A stretch of DNA of 64,000 nt, taken from Pleodorina starrii (taxonomy: Eukaryota; Chlorophyta; Chlorophyceae; Chlamydomonadales; Volvocaceae). A program made the position numbers and the translations under genes. The notes under the pieces are model-generated. The model ran no database searches. It had not been told where the DNA came from and saw only the letters and a list, made by a program, of their open reading frames with translations. This document shows positions 11,772 to 24,039 of this stretch, piece after piece. The DNA lies in the NCBI GenBank assembly GCA_030267565.1, contig BRXU01000035.1, forward strand, positions 372,001 through 436,000. The letters are read 5' to 3'. The number at the start of each line of letters is the position of its first letter. Position 1 is the stretch's first letter.

Positions 11772-13099
11772 CATTCTCTAGCCTAGTAATGATTAAGGAA
11801 GGGTATCGTCGCGAAGACACTGGTCGGTGCATGTGGGCCAATGCTTGAATGGACGAGGGTCCTGCGATGGCCTGCTGGCTGGCATGGCAGCGTGGGTGGC
11901 AGCAGGGTGTGACTCGCTGCGCACTGTTTGTTTTGCCGTATTTGAAGGCGACGGCGGGTCGCCCGAAGGCGTGGTCGTACGACGTCTTGAGGTACAGCAC
12001 GCTTGTTGCGGCGTGGGTCGTGCCCAGACGCGTGCCCATTACAGATAGGGCTCTGCGCGGTATATGCTTTGGCCAAAGGTTTTTGCTGAACCAGGTCGTA
12101 GTGGATGCTGGGGGGGAGGCGAGTAGCTTGGTTGGGCGTCGTGTGCCTTGAGTTCGTCTGCTGGTCCGCTGTGCAGCTGCAGACCCTGAGTGATCCTGAA
12201 CTTTAAAGCCAGACAGCATCTAATTCACCTCTTTACTTGTGGGATCGCTGCCCCAGTCAAATCCGTGAGATTCCGAGGGCATACGGCGGGACGCGGCAAC
12301 CGAATGGCTTTTGTCAGGAGACCATGCCGTGGCTCAGGGGCTTGTGGGGCTGGGTTGTCACACCAACTCATACCGTATTGAGCGGAACGGTTTAGGCATT
12401 CCTTGGCATACGACCCGGGACGCTTCACCGGTGCCTCCCATCTGGTCCGCATGCCCTTGTGAGCAACGGGCATGTTCAATCACAGCGAGCAGCGACGCAC
12501 ATCCTCTTGTAGTGCATGCGACATGCGCAACGGATGGGGGGATATGTCCTGCCCACTTGCGCACGGGTATGCGGAAGGCGAGAGCCTAAAGTGCCACAAT
12601 CATGGGACGCAAAACGGGCCTGCGCAAAAATGGCAGGCCGTTCTACGGAGCAACGCACAGCTATGTACGCTGTACTGCCTGCCGGCATGCACGATTAGGC
12701 CACCAGGAGTACTTGCGCAACTGCCTGCGGTAAGCTGGCATCACGAGTGTCCTGGGTCATGCACACACGAAATCGAACAGGACGTTCACATTTCGGACTG
12801 CACCTCCAGCTACCAGTAGTCACAGGGCCCGTAGTCGTACGCTCCACACGGACCGTTTCACAGATGACCATAAATGATCACCGGTGCGTACCGCAGCTAA
12901 CTGACGGGGCCGAAGCGCCCCCCCCCGCGGGAAGCGGGCCCAAGCGACCAGAGACTTGACCCGGAACGACCTAACCTGGAGGCACCCCCCCACGCCCCCA
13001 GACGCTTTGCCGCGTTCCTTTCCCCGACAAAAGAGCTGAAGCACGTCGTATGAAACGATCACTCCCGCGCGCAGAGCCCCAGCCCTCCTGTCTGTCACA
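11772..13099. other. Intergenic region between convergent LSM4 and dehydrogenase genes
   Basis: It separates two convergent genes and should hold the 3' UTR of the minus-strand dehydrogenase. Several open frames of 60-115 codons occur on both strands, but none shows a recognisable motif, paired splice sites or consistent phase. I see no gene. Confidence 0.5.
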
Positions 13100-16066
13100 C
13101 TACTCCAGCGGCATAACCAGCTGCACCTTGAGGACCCCCTTTTTGCGAGCCAGCTCTAGCGCCTCCTCCCCGCGCTCCAGCGGAAGCTCGGCGGTGATCA
13201 TGGATCGCAGCAGCTGCCGCACATCGCTGTCGGACGCCATAAGCTCCAGTGCCGCGTCGAAGGGGCCGCACCTGCGTGCCATCGGCAGCAGGACAGCGCG
13301 CAGCAACGGCGGCGGGGCCCGGTAACAGAGAAAGCTCAGCGGGATGTGCGCTTGGAACGAAGCTGCTCAATGCAAGCCTTGCAAAGCAGACCCGTGACCG
13401 CCATAATTTGCCACATGTACTTCAAGGCTACAGACCGCCCTATCGAAAGGTATGGCGCACCTCCATTTAAACGGCCCCCCATACGGCGCAACCACGGCCC
13501 GCCTTCGCGGCTGTGCGTAGGCGCGTGTTGCGGCCCGTCTAGTTGTCTTCCTAATTGGCTTAACGTACGCCAGCGCTCAGCCGCAGCTTATGCCCTGTAT
13601 GACCCGCGTTGATCGGCACCGGCCCAGCACGCAACTCCCCTCGAGTTCCAAACACCTATCTCAGCGCCGGGTGCGCAGGTACGGCACGGCCGGGTTGCAA
13701 GTACGGCGCGACAAGGTCCGTACCTGCTGCCCACCAGCACCTTTTCGTTGACTACAATGTCGTTGGCCAGCTCGGCCCAGCTGGGGGCCTGCGCTTGCGG
13801 TCGTTGCCCACAGCACGCGTCAGCCGCCTGCCCCTCCCCCTGCTGCCCTCCCTGCTGCTGCACAGCGCTGACGGTGGACTTGAGCAGGATGGTGCCCAGC
13901 GGCCGACACAGCGCCAGGGCGGTGCGGATGCCCACCGCGGAGCCTAGCGTGTGGTAGATAGGTGCGGCGGCCAGGCGATCGAGCGTGTACCAGTGAGTTG
14001 AGTTCTTCTCTCTCAAGGCTTCCGTCTGCTCGGATGCGCGTTTACTCGGGCGTAGTGTAGCATCCGTGACACACAGGGTGCCGTGTGTACCGATGAAACC
14101 TCTTTGGACCCCTTGTAAAGACAGCTGAGCCCAATTAAACTACATGGGGGCAAGTCCGGGCGGGCAGGCGCCACCAGCGCGCAGCGATATACCGGTACGC
14201 ATCGAAGCCCCGCCCCGTCCCTAACGGCATTCCTCACCCGACGCTTCCACCACCAGGTCGAACTGCCCCGCCAGCCGCTCAGCGATGGCCGAGCCGTCCC
14301 CTTCCGAGACAACCTGATGCCGTGCAGATGGACGAGGGGCGGGCAACGGGAGGAAAGTAGCGGAGTCGTGGAAGGGCGGCGAGTGGCGGGATTCAGTGGG
14401 ATGGACGTGACCTTACCCTGACGGGAAACGCAGCGACAGCGTCGTCGCCAGACCAGCCCAGACAGACGAGTACGCGCGTCAGCACAACAACGGCACGAGC
14501 GCCCAGACATCACAACCCGACAAAATGCAGGCTCACAGGGACGTCTAATGTGTAAGCACGCGCATGCGCTTCCTCGACACACAGGTGCCAACCACACATA
14601 TCCTCTGCGCCCATCCTGCACTCCCCCTATCCGCAAGTGCTACGCACCCTGTCCGCGTCACCCTGCACCAGCGCCATCTTGTCCGCGTGCCGCCCAATCA
14701 GCGTCACGCGGGGACCCCCGGCCGCCGCCACATGCCTCACGAGCACTTGCCCCACCAGTAGCCCCAGCTTGCCATCACCTGCAGAGCGGATCAAGTTCCA
14801 CATGCCGTGGCAACAACGGAGGAGCGGGACGAGGTCAGCTGCGCCCTTTGCGCCCCATAACTTTCGCCACCCAAACTTCCGGTTGCGTAACCAGGAGGTG
14901 GGCCTTGGTAGCGCCCGCAGCACTGCGCTGCTGGCCCCGGTGAACATAAGTGGTGCGGCAGCGCTCAGCCGAACTGCCATCCCGGGTGCACCTTCCCCGG
15001 CAAGTGCACCTCGCAACGAGCCTCCCGCGGTCGCATTCCCATCGCCAAGGACGGGTGGAGAAGGCGTGAATAAGCACACACTGAGGACTCGCACGCCGCG
15101 TCCCGCCCACGGCCGGCCGCTATCATGTTGCGGCCGGCAGCTTTGATGCGGTGTAGCACCCACCACCCAGCTACGCACCGATGACGGCCACGCGGTCCTC
15201 TCGGGGCCGTTGCGGGAGGCCCTGCTCCAGGATGCGGCACGCGGCTGCCAGGGGCTCTGCGAACGCCGCCTCCGCATCGGTGATGGACGCCGGGACAGGG
15301 TGCAGGTTGGTGACAGGCAGGGTCAAGTACTGCGCCAGAGAGCCGTCACGGTTGATGATGCCAAGGACAGACCTGCGAGCAGCCAGTTGTGCGGGTAGCT
15401 GGTTGTGAGGTTGTGAGGACCGGAAGCAGGCAGCGGGCTGGACAGCCCCCCCTTCCAGGCCCCTGCTGGTGTTTGCCAAGAGGCGTCTCTCGCCCTGTTG
15501 GTGCGCACCTGCCGGGCGCATGATTGCGTTGGAACACGGCATCGCCACACGTGAAATGCGTATCGTTGCAGTTGATCTCGCCAACCACGCGCGTCCCAAC
15601 TGGCAACCGCTCCGAGCTGCTGCCAAGCTGAGGTCGCTCAGGCTCAGCGCCAGTTCCGTTCTGCAACGCAGGGCCGTAAGCTGCCACGACTCCTACAAAT
15701 TCATGTCCCAGGACGCCGCAGTAGCCAGGCACATAGCCCCGGCAGATTTCGAGGTCCTGCCGATGCGGGAAAGGTGGGTGTTGCGGGTTGGCAGCCGATA
15801 ACCCCACTTCCCCGGGCCGCGTAGCAATACTAGCAAAGATCAGCGCGGTGTATCCCACATACTGCTTTGCTCTTCGTGCCCACACGGTGCGCGCGAAGGC
15901 CGTCTCCCAGTTATCGCATAAATAAACGCACCGTTGAGCAAATTCCAGCCCGCAGAACTCGAACAAGCGCCTCGCCAGGTCCAGGTGATGGAACGGGTCG
16001 CTGCAGCTCAAGTTCCGCCTTTCCACTTTCTGTTGAGAACGTTAGTGCCTGCTGTGTCCTGTGCAT
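13100..16066 (-). CDS. Zinc-type medium-chain alcohol dehydrogenase-like oxidoreductase
   Basis: Predicted NAD(P)-dependent oxidoreductase of the MDR superfamily; substrate unknown. Model: 15932-16066, 15509-15756, 15179-15372, 14648-14778, 14238-14313, 13724-13943, 13100-13271; 392 codons including stop, phases agreeing at all six junctions. The start MHRTQQALTFS is followed by GPGEALVRVLRAGICST, joined to DLEICRGY by splicing. GroES-like domain: Cys of GICST, GHEF, and the Glu of FAEPLAAACRILEQ are the expected catalytic zinc ligands. Rossmann domain: VIGDGKLGLLVGQVL, a glycine-rich nucleotide loop made by joining exons 3 and 4, then VTLIGRHADKMALV. It ends VLKVQLVMPLE. The usual four-cysteine structural zinc lobe is degraded: at most two Cys remain around INCNDTHFTC, and the last is replaced in NHAPGR. 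Closest in pattern to bacterial proteins annotated as MDR/zinc-dependent alcohol dehydrogenase-like. Confidence 0.9.
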
Positions 16067-17598
16067 CGCCCCAAGGTCCGACCAAGGTCCCGTCGCGATA
16101 TAACAAAATTCCTAATATGACGCTCGCAAGTCGGACTCGATGCTTATGATGTATTACAGATTATTTTTTGACGGCGAACTTTTAGGTCGCTGCGGGGAGA
16201 TGCCGCACACTTGCATTCGTTGCCTGCCAGGGCGCGTCCAAACGGCTGTATTTTCAATTAAGTGTACATAAGAAAAATATAGATGTCACCCGTAACGCAA
16301 GCTTGCACAACTGCCGCCGCAGCTTCTGCGAGAAACCGCCGCCCCGAAACCAGGCTCGTTGCAAGTCGCTCGTTCTCTCCGCTTCACCTTATGCCCGGGG
16401 GTCTGTGACAGGCTAGTGCATCACGCAGATTGCATGTAATTGCAACAAGACCGAAGACGATTGCGTCTGTACACGTCAAGCCGCTGTCGAATTAGATCAT
16501 GCCCTGCCCATATGGCTGATGCGAGCGGACTGCTCCCCTTGTCGCATGTATGGGAAGCTGGCTGACCTGTGCAGGGGGAGATTATGACGCGCGTGCGTGG
16601 CTTGATGACGCACTGGTGCCGTACACCGCAAGCGACGCACAGCATGCTGTCGCTGTCGCTGTCATATATAGTGAAGTCTCATTTTGGGGCCCAGCACAAT
16701 GAAACTGCTGCCACTTGCCAGGACGGAAACGCTATAGAGGTCACTGTAGCAACAGCTATGCTCGGGTCTTGAATCCATCAAACCAATGGCACATCGGCCC
16801 TTATTTGACTTACGAGATTATCCGTGTTTTGGGAGTCGAGACGTGAGGCCGCATACGGCCGCATCTTCCCTCCATTCGGGTTGTACCGGATACCCCACTA
16901 GAGATGTGGCTACAACCTGCTAAGGGCAGACCTTCGCGCTCCTTTTTACGAGTCGGCGCAGTGCGCGGCCAGCTGGCTCGTTGGCTGTACTCTTCAAAGA
17001 GACTGGAGCCCACTGTAACAATCAAACACGCACACCGCCATTGCGCTTTGGATTGACCCTCTCTTGGTCTATTGGGCGCCAACAGCTGCCAGCCTTTGCA
17101 CGTACCAACGAAGGAAATGAGCACGACGGCCCCAGCAACACAGAAAGCGGAAACCCAGATCCACCGGGAGTTTATAATCAGCTGGGCCGCCAACTCGGGA
17201 TGCAACGGCCTTTCGGCCAAGCGGCCAAGCGGCAAGCTGTTCAACCCGCCAACGGCTTGTTTAGCCAGGCAAGTGGGAGACGCGTGAGGAAGCAATTCAA
17301 CCACGCTAGCCAGCCATACATCAACCTGAAACCCCGCCACACTACATACAACGGGCGTCTACCAGGTGCGCCTTGCGCGCGTCATCCTTCCCCATCGCCA
17401 TCCTTCCCCACCGCCATCTGTGATCCGTCCCCGAACACAGCTCAGTACACGAGGAGACAGGGCTATGGATCGGATCAGCAGCACCACCACTGGCAACCCC
17501 GCCAACGTGTCCGCCCATGTATGCGGGCCGCCTGCCTGGAAAGGGCCCCGTGTTTGGCCTCCGTCGGCTCCTGCTGCTACTGCTACCGGTACTGTAGC
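16067..17598. other. Intergenic region, no gene seen
   Basis: It lies between the 5' end of the dehydrogenase and the 3' end of the next minus-strand gene, so it should hold the former's promoter and the latter's 3' UTR. The part around 16130-16300 is AT-richer than average. Open frames reach 176 codons on the minus strand, but none has splice-consistent continuation or a recognised motif. Confidence 0.45.
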
Positions 17599-20500
17599 CT
17601 ACTGCTGCTGTTGGCCTCCGCTGCCCGCTGCGGCTGGCTGCTGCCCCGGGGCTGTAGAGGCGGGCGGGTGGTGCATCAGCAGCTGCTTCTTGAAGACCAT
17701 CTCAGCCTCGCCGGGGAGCGCTGTGCGGTACATGACGACGTCGGTGACGTGGCCCTGCAGTCAGTACCGGTCCACCGGTTTACCAGTATCAGCATCGGGA
17801 CCGACACGGGGGGCGGGTGGCTGGCGGGGGCCACATCGGCGCCTCTTGCGTGCCGCCCAGTGAGTGCAGAACGGCACGCAAGAGGCGCCGATGTGTCCCC
17901 CGCCAGCCACCCGCCGCAGAACTTTGGGAATACCGCGCCACTAAATATGCGGGTCGGGAAGTCATGCATTGCGGGTGCGGGTCCATTCCAGGATGCGATG
18001 AGAGGACCACCCAGCAGGCTGCCCGCCATGGCACCGGCTGGCGCGCCGTTTTACCACCAGAGGCAGAGGCAGCGGCAGCGGCAGGGGCGCAACCAGGACG
18101 GTACTCTGGCTGGAGAAGGGCCAAGCTTGGCGCAAGCTAGCTGACATGGATAAAGGCGGTGCGGCGGTCGGCCCTGCTCGTTCAAAGCCTGTGATCACGA
18201 CCCAAGAACCCGGCCCCCCGCGCTCGACGTGTTACCGGAGGACGGGAGGAGAGGTTTCACCACTCCCAGCAACCTTACCGTATGTACCCACCTTCGGTGA
18301 CAGGCCATACACGTCCAGACTCGAAAAGGTGTACAGCGGGCTTCCGGCAGCGGGTGGAGCGGCGGAGGGGGCGGGGGTGGCGGCATCCGGTGCAACGGCC
18401 GGCGCCGCCGCCGTAGCAGTCCTGCCTGGGCTGTGGCAGGCCGCAGCGCCCGCCGCCGTCGTGCCCTCTTCAGCCCGCAGCGGCACCGCCTGGGCCTCCC
18501 AGCCGCAGAACGCCACATGACCCGCCCGATCCACCGCCCACGAGCCGCGGATGATCCTGCGGCGCGACCGGGCAGCAGAAACAACAACAGGCGGCTCGAG
18601 TGCCCACAGCCATTCAGGTACTGGTGCCGGAATGAGCTCTCGCTTGTGCTTGTGCATGCGTTTGTGTGTGCGTGGTGGGGGCAGATAGAGAGAACGAACT
18701 CACAGAGTTAACAGGTACTAACGCGGGTACTTATCGTAAAGTGCTTACCAGGGTGCCTAGGTTAACAACGAAAGGCCGCCCCTCCGCAACCTCCACACAC
18801 GGGGATAGCACACAGCAGGCCCTCTCCCATCTGCGCCAGACACGGCAGAGCCATAGAAAGACCACCTTTCGGTTTGCAGTTGGTACGGACGCACCTGATG
18901 TCGTACTCTGCGTGCAGGTGCTGGAGCTCCTCCAGCACAGCGTCCCTGCAGCAGGGGCGCAGATTCGACATGAACAGATTGAAGACGATTGAAGACGTGA
19001 GCCACATGGATGTCAAGGATATGTGACAGAGACACGTGTTGTTGCGCCGACTGACGCGGCTGCTGGTGCTGCCCCCTGCTGCAGGGGGCGCGGCGCCCCG
19101 CCCATTTGTAAGTTGAATCGGTAGTTGGAGTACCATGAAGCAGTGCGACATCGACTGGTCCTAAGCGAGGCGGCGCACAAAGGCGGCGGCGGGTGGGTCC
19201 CCTACGGCAACCCTACTGGGCCCAAGTAGGCGCGTGCGGGGCAATGGGGGTCGCCCCTCCTCACACGTCGCTCCCGACCCTCTGGCGTGCTCACCCCATT
19301 TCCCTCCCATTCTGCGTCTTTTTGTGGTCCGTTGCTGGACCAGGCAACATGCCCACGACGGGCCTTGACGAGCAAAGCCAAACGCAGTCACGGCACGGTC
19401 CCGGATGCCACGCACCAGGCATACCACCAGGTCGCACGCGCGCGCTGTGTCCACACCCCCCCAACCCTTCACAGCTAGCATCCATTCAAGGGGTGAGGCA
19501 AAAGCTGCTGCGTGTTATGCTGATAACGCTCAACACTCCATGCTCTCCCTCCACCGTGTTCCCACACACCCAACCCACCAACCGCATCACGGCAGGCACA
19601 CACGCACGCACGCACCTGCCGCGAGCGCCCCGCAGGTGCGGCCACAGCCCCATCGCGTCCCACACCGCCACCTCCTCCTCCACCGCCCCGAACACGTCCC
19701 GCACCCCCGCGTAGCTGCTGTCCACGAGGCCCAGCCAAGTGGCCACGGAGCGGCCCGCCTGGGCCTCGAAGTCTGGAACCAGCGGCGGCTCGCCGGCCCC
19801 CAGTCCGCCACTCGCCGCCTCGGGCAGCATTGAAGTGGCGGCTGCGTCGCCCCCCGACGCTGGCAGCGGCTTGGCAACGTCATGCAAAGCCGCAGCGCCC
19901 GCCGGGGGCGCGGTTGGCTCCGACGGCCCGCCGGTGTGACCCGTGGGTCCGGCGGGGGCCAGTGCCGAAGGGGCCCCAGCGGTTACGACTTCAAAGGGGG
20001 GGGGGGGGGGTTGATACGGGTGGTGGATACGCGGGGCGCAGATTAGCGGTATGATACCATCTATGATTGTGCTGTTACCAGTTGATTACCAATGGAGCGG
20101 CAATGCAGTGGCAATTGAGCGGCAATGGAGGACCAATGGCGCATCATATCCGATCAGCGCTGTCAGGGCCTGGCCTGGTGGATCCGCCGCTTGTGCCATG
20201 ATACGCGGGTTGCAGGCCTCGGCGCCTCGCTGTGTCCCCAGCGACAGAGTTGGGCGGCCAGTGCAAACGCGACAAGACACCCGTGGCGCAGCATTGCCGG
20301 GCAACGCTCGAGACGGACGACCGGACTGACACGCCTACCTGCATACGCCGCCTGAGACTGTGCCGCAGCGCCCTCGCCCTGGAGCCCATGGCTGGCTGCT
20401 GCCGCGGCCACCGTTGCCACGTTCCCCATCAGCCGCTGCACGAACGGCAGCGCAGTCAAGTCGGGCGCGGTGGCGCGCCCCCCCGCACCGCCGTCGTCGC

Positions 20501-22495
20501 CGCCGCCGCCGCTGACTGTAGCGCTTGTCGGACCTGCCATCACGGTTTGCGGCGGCGGCGGCGCTGCAGCTGCCGGCGTGGTGCCTTCCTCCCGCTCCAC
20601 CTCCACTTCCATCAGGTCCCCCGGTGGCTGCTGCTGCTGCTGCGGCTCCGGGGTGGTGGTGGTGGGTCGCAGCATGAGTGCCCGCATTTCCTCAAACAGT
20701 TGGTAGCGGGCCCAGGCCTGGGTGATGCGACCCGAGGCGTCCAGGAAGAGGCGGTGCAGCGTCAGGCTGCGGCTGGTGCTGTGGGGGGAGGGGCGGGGCG
20801 GGGCGGGGCGGAAAGGGGACAGGGGAGCGGGGTCAGGGAGGGAGGGATAGGAGGCGGGCCACGGAGCGAGAGAGGCGTGTGTGAGCAAGGCTAGGGGCGG
20901 CGGTTTGCGGAGAATTGCGCGATCGGATCGGCACGACCGACGCGATTTTGGTTCTGGAAAGGACACATACAACAGTCCATGAGCCTGGAAGCGCTGGATG
21001 GCCAGCCGGCCACCGCTGTCTGCACAAAGCGACCGCCCGAGGTACAGCAGGTTCCGGATGCTTATGCGGGATCAGGATTCACAAGCCACGCAGCGATTGA
21101 CACGGAGAGCATTTCCCCCATCGATCGCTCCCTGCACCGCTCTGGGCCGTTGCGCAATTAGGGTTTTAGGGTTCGCAAAGCTGCCCGCAAGCGGCAGCAG
21201 CCAGATTCCCGCCTATACATGCTCCAGCCAGTTGCTCTGCACTGTTGGCACTGACCGACATCGGGGTACCGTAGTGGAATTGAGGCTGTGCCCACGCCAT
21301 TCCCACTCCGAGGCAGGCGAGCTACCGGTAGGCTTGCTTCCCGCCCCGCCCTGACTCACCGGTTGGTGGGGGCCTCCATGCCCGGGAGGGGCCCCACGTT
21401 CCGCGCCGTCTCGTCCACCCACAGAAACACCTCACCCCCGGCCGGAGGTGCGGCGGCTGACAGCAGCGTCATGTGCCAGTTGTCGTACGCCTGCACGCAG
21501 TCGTACCGCCATCCGTACTACCGTACTCGAACCACCCGCTTGTCCTATGGAAATGTGTGAGGCTACCGTATGATACTGATTACGTTGATGCATGCCGATA
21601 ATGTACCAAACATGTAAACGCCTACGGCTCGAACTATACGGGGCGGGCGGGCGGGCGGGCGGGAGGAGGTCGAGACTGTCGCGACCCACACACCCGTCCC
21701 GCACACGCATGCCAACGCCTTCAGACAGGCTTCCCACATCCATACGTCCTCGTCTGGCCTGCCTCGACTGTCCCCGCCCCCACAAGGCCGCAACGCCGCC
21801 GTCGTTCTCCTGCCCTTTCCCCCATCACCATCATACAGTCCGCCCGCGCCGCCCACGCGCCCATCCACCCAGCCAGCCATCCACTCATCCACTCATCCAC
21901 CCATCCACCCATCCACCCATCCAGCCAGCCAGCCAGCCAGCCACTTGGCGCCCCCAATCGCTACCGCTGGAGGGAGAGAGAGAGAGAGGGAGACTCACCG
22001 AGTTGTCCGCCCTCAGTCTCTCCAGGAAGTGACCCAGGCCGCGTCCCGGCGGCGCGGCACCGCTGACCCCGATGCGTGTCTCCACATGCGGGTGCAACAG
22101 CGCCACCAGCTCCGCCTCCACCGGCCCACTCAGACCGCCCGACACACCTGCGTTAGCGCATGTACCGCATGTACCGCATTTACCAGAGGTACCGCATGTA
22201 CCGCATGTGTCGTATGAAAGTGTTCATGTATTCCGAACGGGCGTACCGGATGGAGCATACTACCACGCGCGCGTGGCAGCCGCACACATATGTATGGCAC
22301 ATCCCGTCATCATCATGTACGAAGCTGCCAGTGTCGCGGTACGACACTGGCAGCTAGACAAGGATTTGAGGGGTTGGAGGATCCATGGTGGGTACCGACG
22401 AGCAACCTGCATGCCATGCGTGTGTGCACGCACACGCCGCGGACGGTCCATCATTACGGGGCGCGCCTCATACCGGTATGCCATGCCATGCCATG

Positions 22496-22545
<50 letters not shown>

Positions 22546-24039
22546 ACAACGCGCTTACTGCTGCCGTGCGTGTAGGAATACGATACCGTACCCTTATTAC
22601 TGTTGCCGCGTCGACGCCCACCCACGTGCTACCTGCTTCCCTCTTCTCTTGCACGCACACGCTTGACAAGGTAGCGGCGGTGGGATACAGCTTGTGGTAG
22701 CGGCCAAACCCGGTAACCCCGCCTTAATTGACCGATGGCAGGCAGCACGGGACCAGCGCACCAGCCTACGTAGCGGGTAGCCTTAGAGCGTCCGTCCTGG
22801 TCCGTCCTGGTCCGAGACACCACATACATACACGCAAGGCGCCTGGGCCATCAGCAGCCAGTCGCCCGCTGCCGCGAACAAGCTACCTCGGTAAGCAGTG
22901 CGATCGAGCTGCTCCGCTTCACGTACTTACTGATGGCGTGAAGCAGGGGACCTTTCCTACACCAACGACCAATCGTCCATTGGCCCCGGCTTGTATGTGC
23001 GCGCCTGCCCCCGCCGACGCTTTGGCGGACGCGGGGCTTGCAACTTGATGTAACAATGTGTGACGTACGGATCGGATCGGATTGGACCCACCTGCCAGCA
23101 CAGCTGCGAGGTAGCGGCGGCCCACGTCCAGGCACACGGCGGGCGGGCAGGCGGCGGGGGAAGGCGGCTCCGAGGGCGCGTCGCCCGCCAGCATCGGCAT
23201 CACTGGATGGCGCCATGGCGGGCGAGGGGTACAGCGATGGCAATGCAGACCAGGTCTATATATTTATGCGCAGAATGGATGCGAGGGCCGACCGGCGGAA
23301 GGGAGCGGCAGGCAGGGCGGAGTCCTGACCAAGGAGTCATGGTCATGGTATCTGGCAGGCAGGTGGCCGTTAGCCGTTAGCCGGCTGCAGGCACAAATGG
23401 GCGGCGAAGCGACGAACGTACCGCTCAAGGTGCTGATGCACACCGGCGATAGATTCTTGATCCGCCGGTTGTCAAGTAAATGCTGATGCGCACCGTCGGC
23501 CCGGGTGCTGGGTGCTGGTGTGCAGCTTTACGGGGTTGGTTTTAGAGTACGACCCAATCACCGAACGAACGAACCCGACTCCCCCAGCGAAGCGGTGCAC
23601 CCCGCCGCTCCGCATGTTACCCAGCCCGCAAGCCGTAACGCCCACCTGTGTGGTCAGCCGCGAAGGCAATGTGCCCATCTGCCGTACAGTGCACGCGGCT
23701 GACCAGACCCGCGCTCACGTCCGTAAGCGCCGCCGCCGCCGCCGCCGCCACGTCAGCGCCGTACCCCGCAGCAGGTGCAGCTGCCGGGGGCGACGTGCGC
23801 ATTACCGCTGCCGCCGGCGGGGTCGCACTCATTCGCTGGTCAACCTGCATGTCGGGAGTGCCAAGTCCGCGACGAATCTCAGAGCCGCTGCCGCTGCTGC
23901 TGCCGCTGCTGCTGCTGCTGCTGCTGCTGCTCGGAGGGCGGCTCCCGCTGTGGCAAGCAACAGGTCTTCCACAGAGGACGTCGCACTGCATGAGGGAACC
24001 GGTTACGTTTGGGAGCCGAGCGAGGCAGGTGCTGAGCAA
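17599..24039 (-). CDS. Unrecognised 689-residue protein, nine exons
   Basis: Model: 23646-24039, 23092-23202, 21999-22147, 21360-21490, 20339-20778, 19616-19988, 18895-18945, 18292-18556, 17599-17754. Lengths sum to 690 codons and every junction keeps phase, which is strong evidence for a real gene although I recognise no family. The N-terminus has a serine run, then [17 protein letters not shown]. The middle contains [44 protein letters not shown] and a helical [19 protein letters not shown]. Next come a Gln/Pro/Ala-rich linker, [31 protein letters not shown] and [20 protein letters not shown]. It ends with a short Gln run before TAG. No signal peptide or clear membrane span was seen. The exon 6 acceptor uses a run of 15 C as its pyrimidine tract. 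The ATG at 24039 is the first in frame, but an upstream exon is possible. Confidence 0.62.
17812..17915. repeat. Long intronic hairpin: 44-bp stem, 16-nt loop, one mismatch
   Basis: Arms 17812-17855 and 17872-17915 are reverse complements at 43 of 44 positions, separated by 16 nt. The hairpin lies in the last intron (17755-18291) of the minus-strand gene, so it would be transcribed. Size and near-perfect pairing resemble algal small-RNA foldback precursors, though a MITE remnant or an inverted duplication is equally possible. Confidence 0.85.
22495..22543. repeat. (CCTG)n microsatellite
   Basis: About twelve copies of the tetranucleotide CCTG lie in an intron of the unrecognised minus-strand gene, after a few CATGC repeats. 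Nearby (about 22160-22205) is a looser repeat of TACCGCATG, and at 22323-22355 a perfect 14-bp inverted repeat with a 5-nt loop. Confidence 0.85.
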
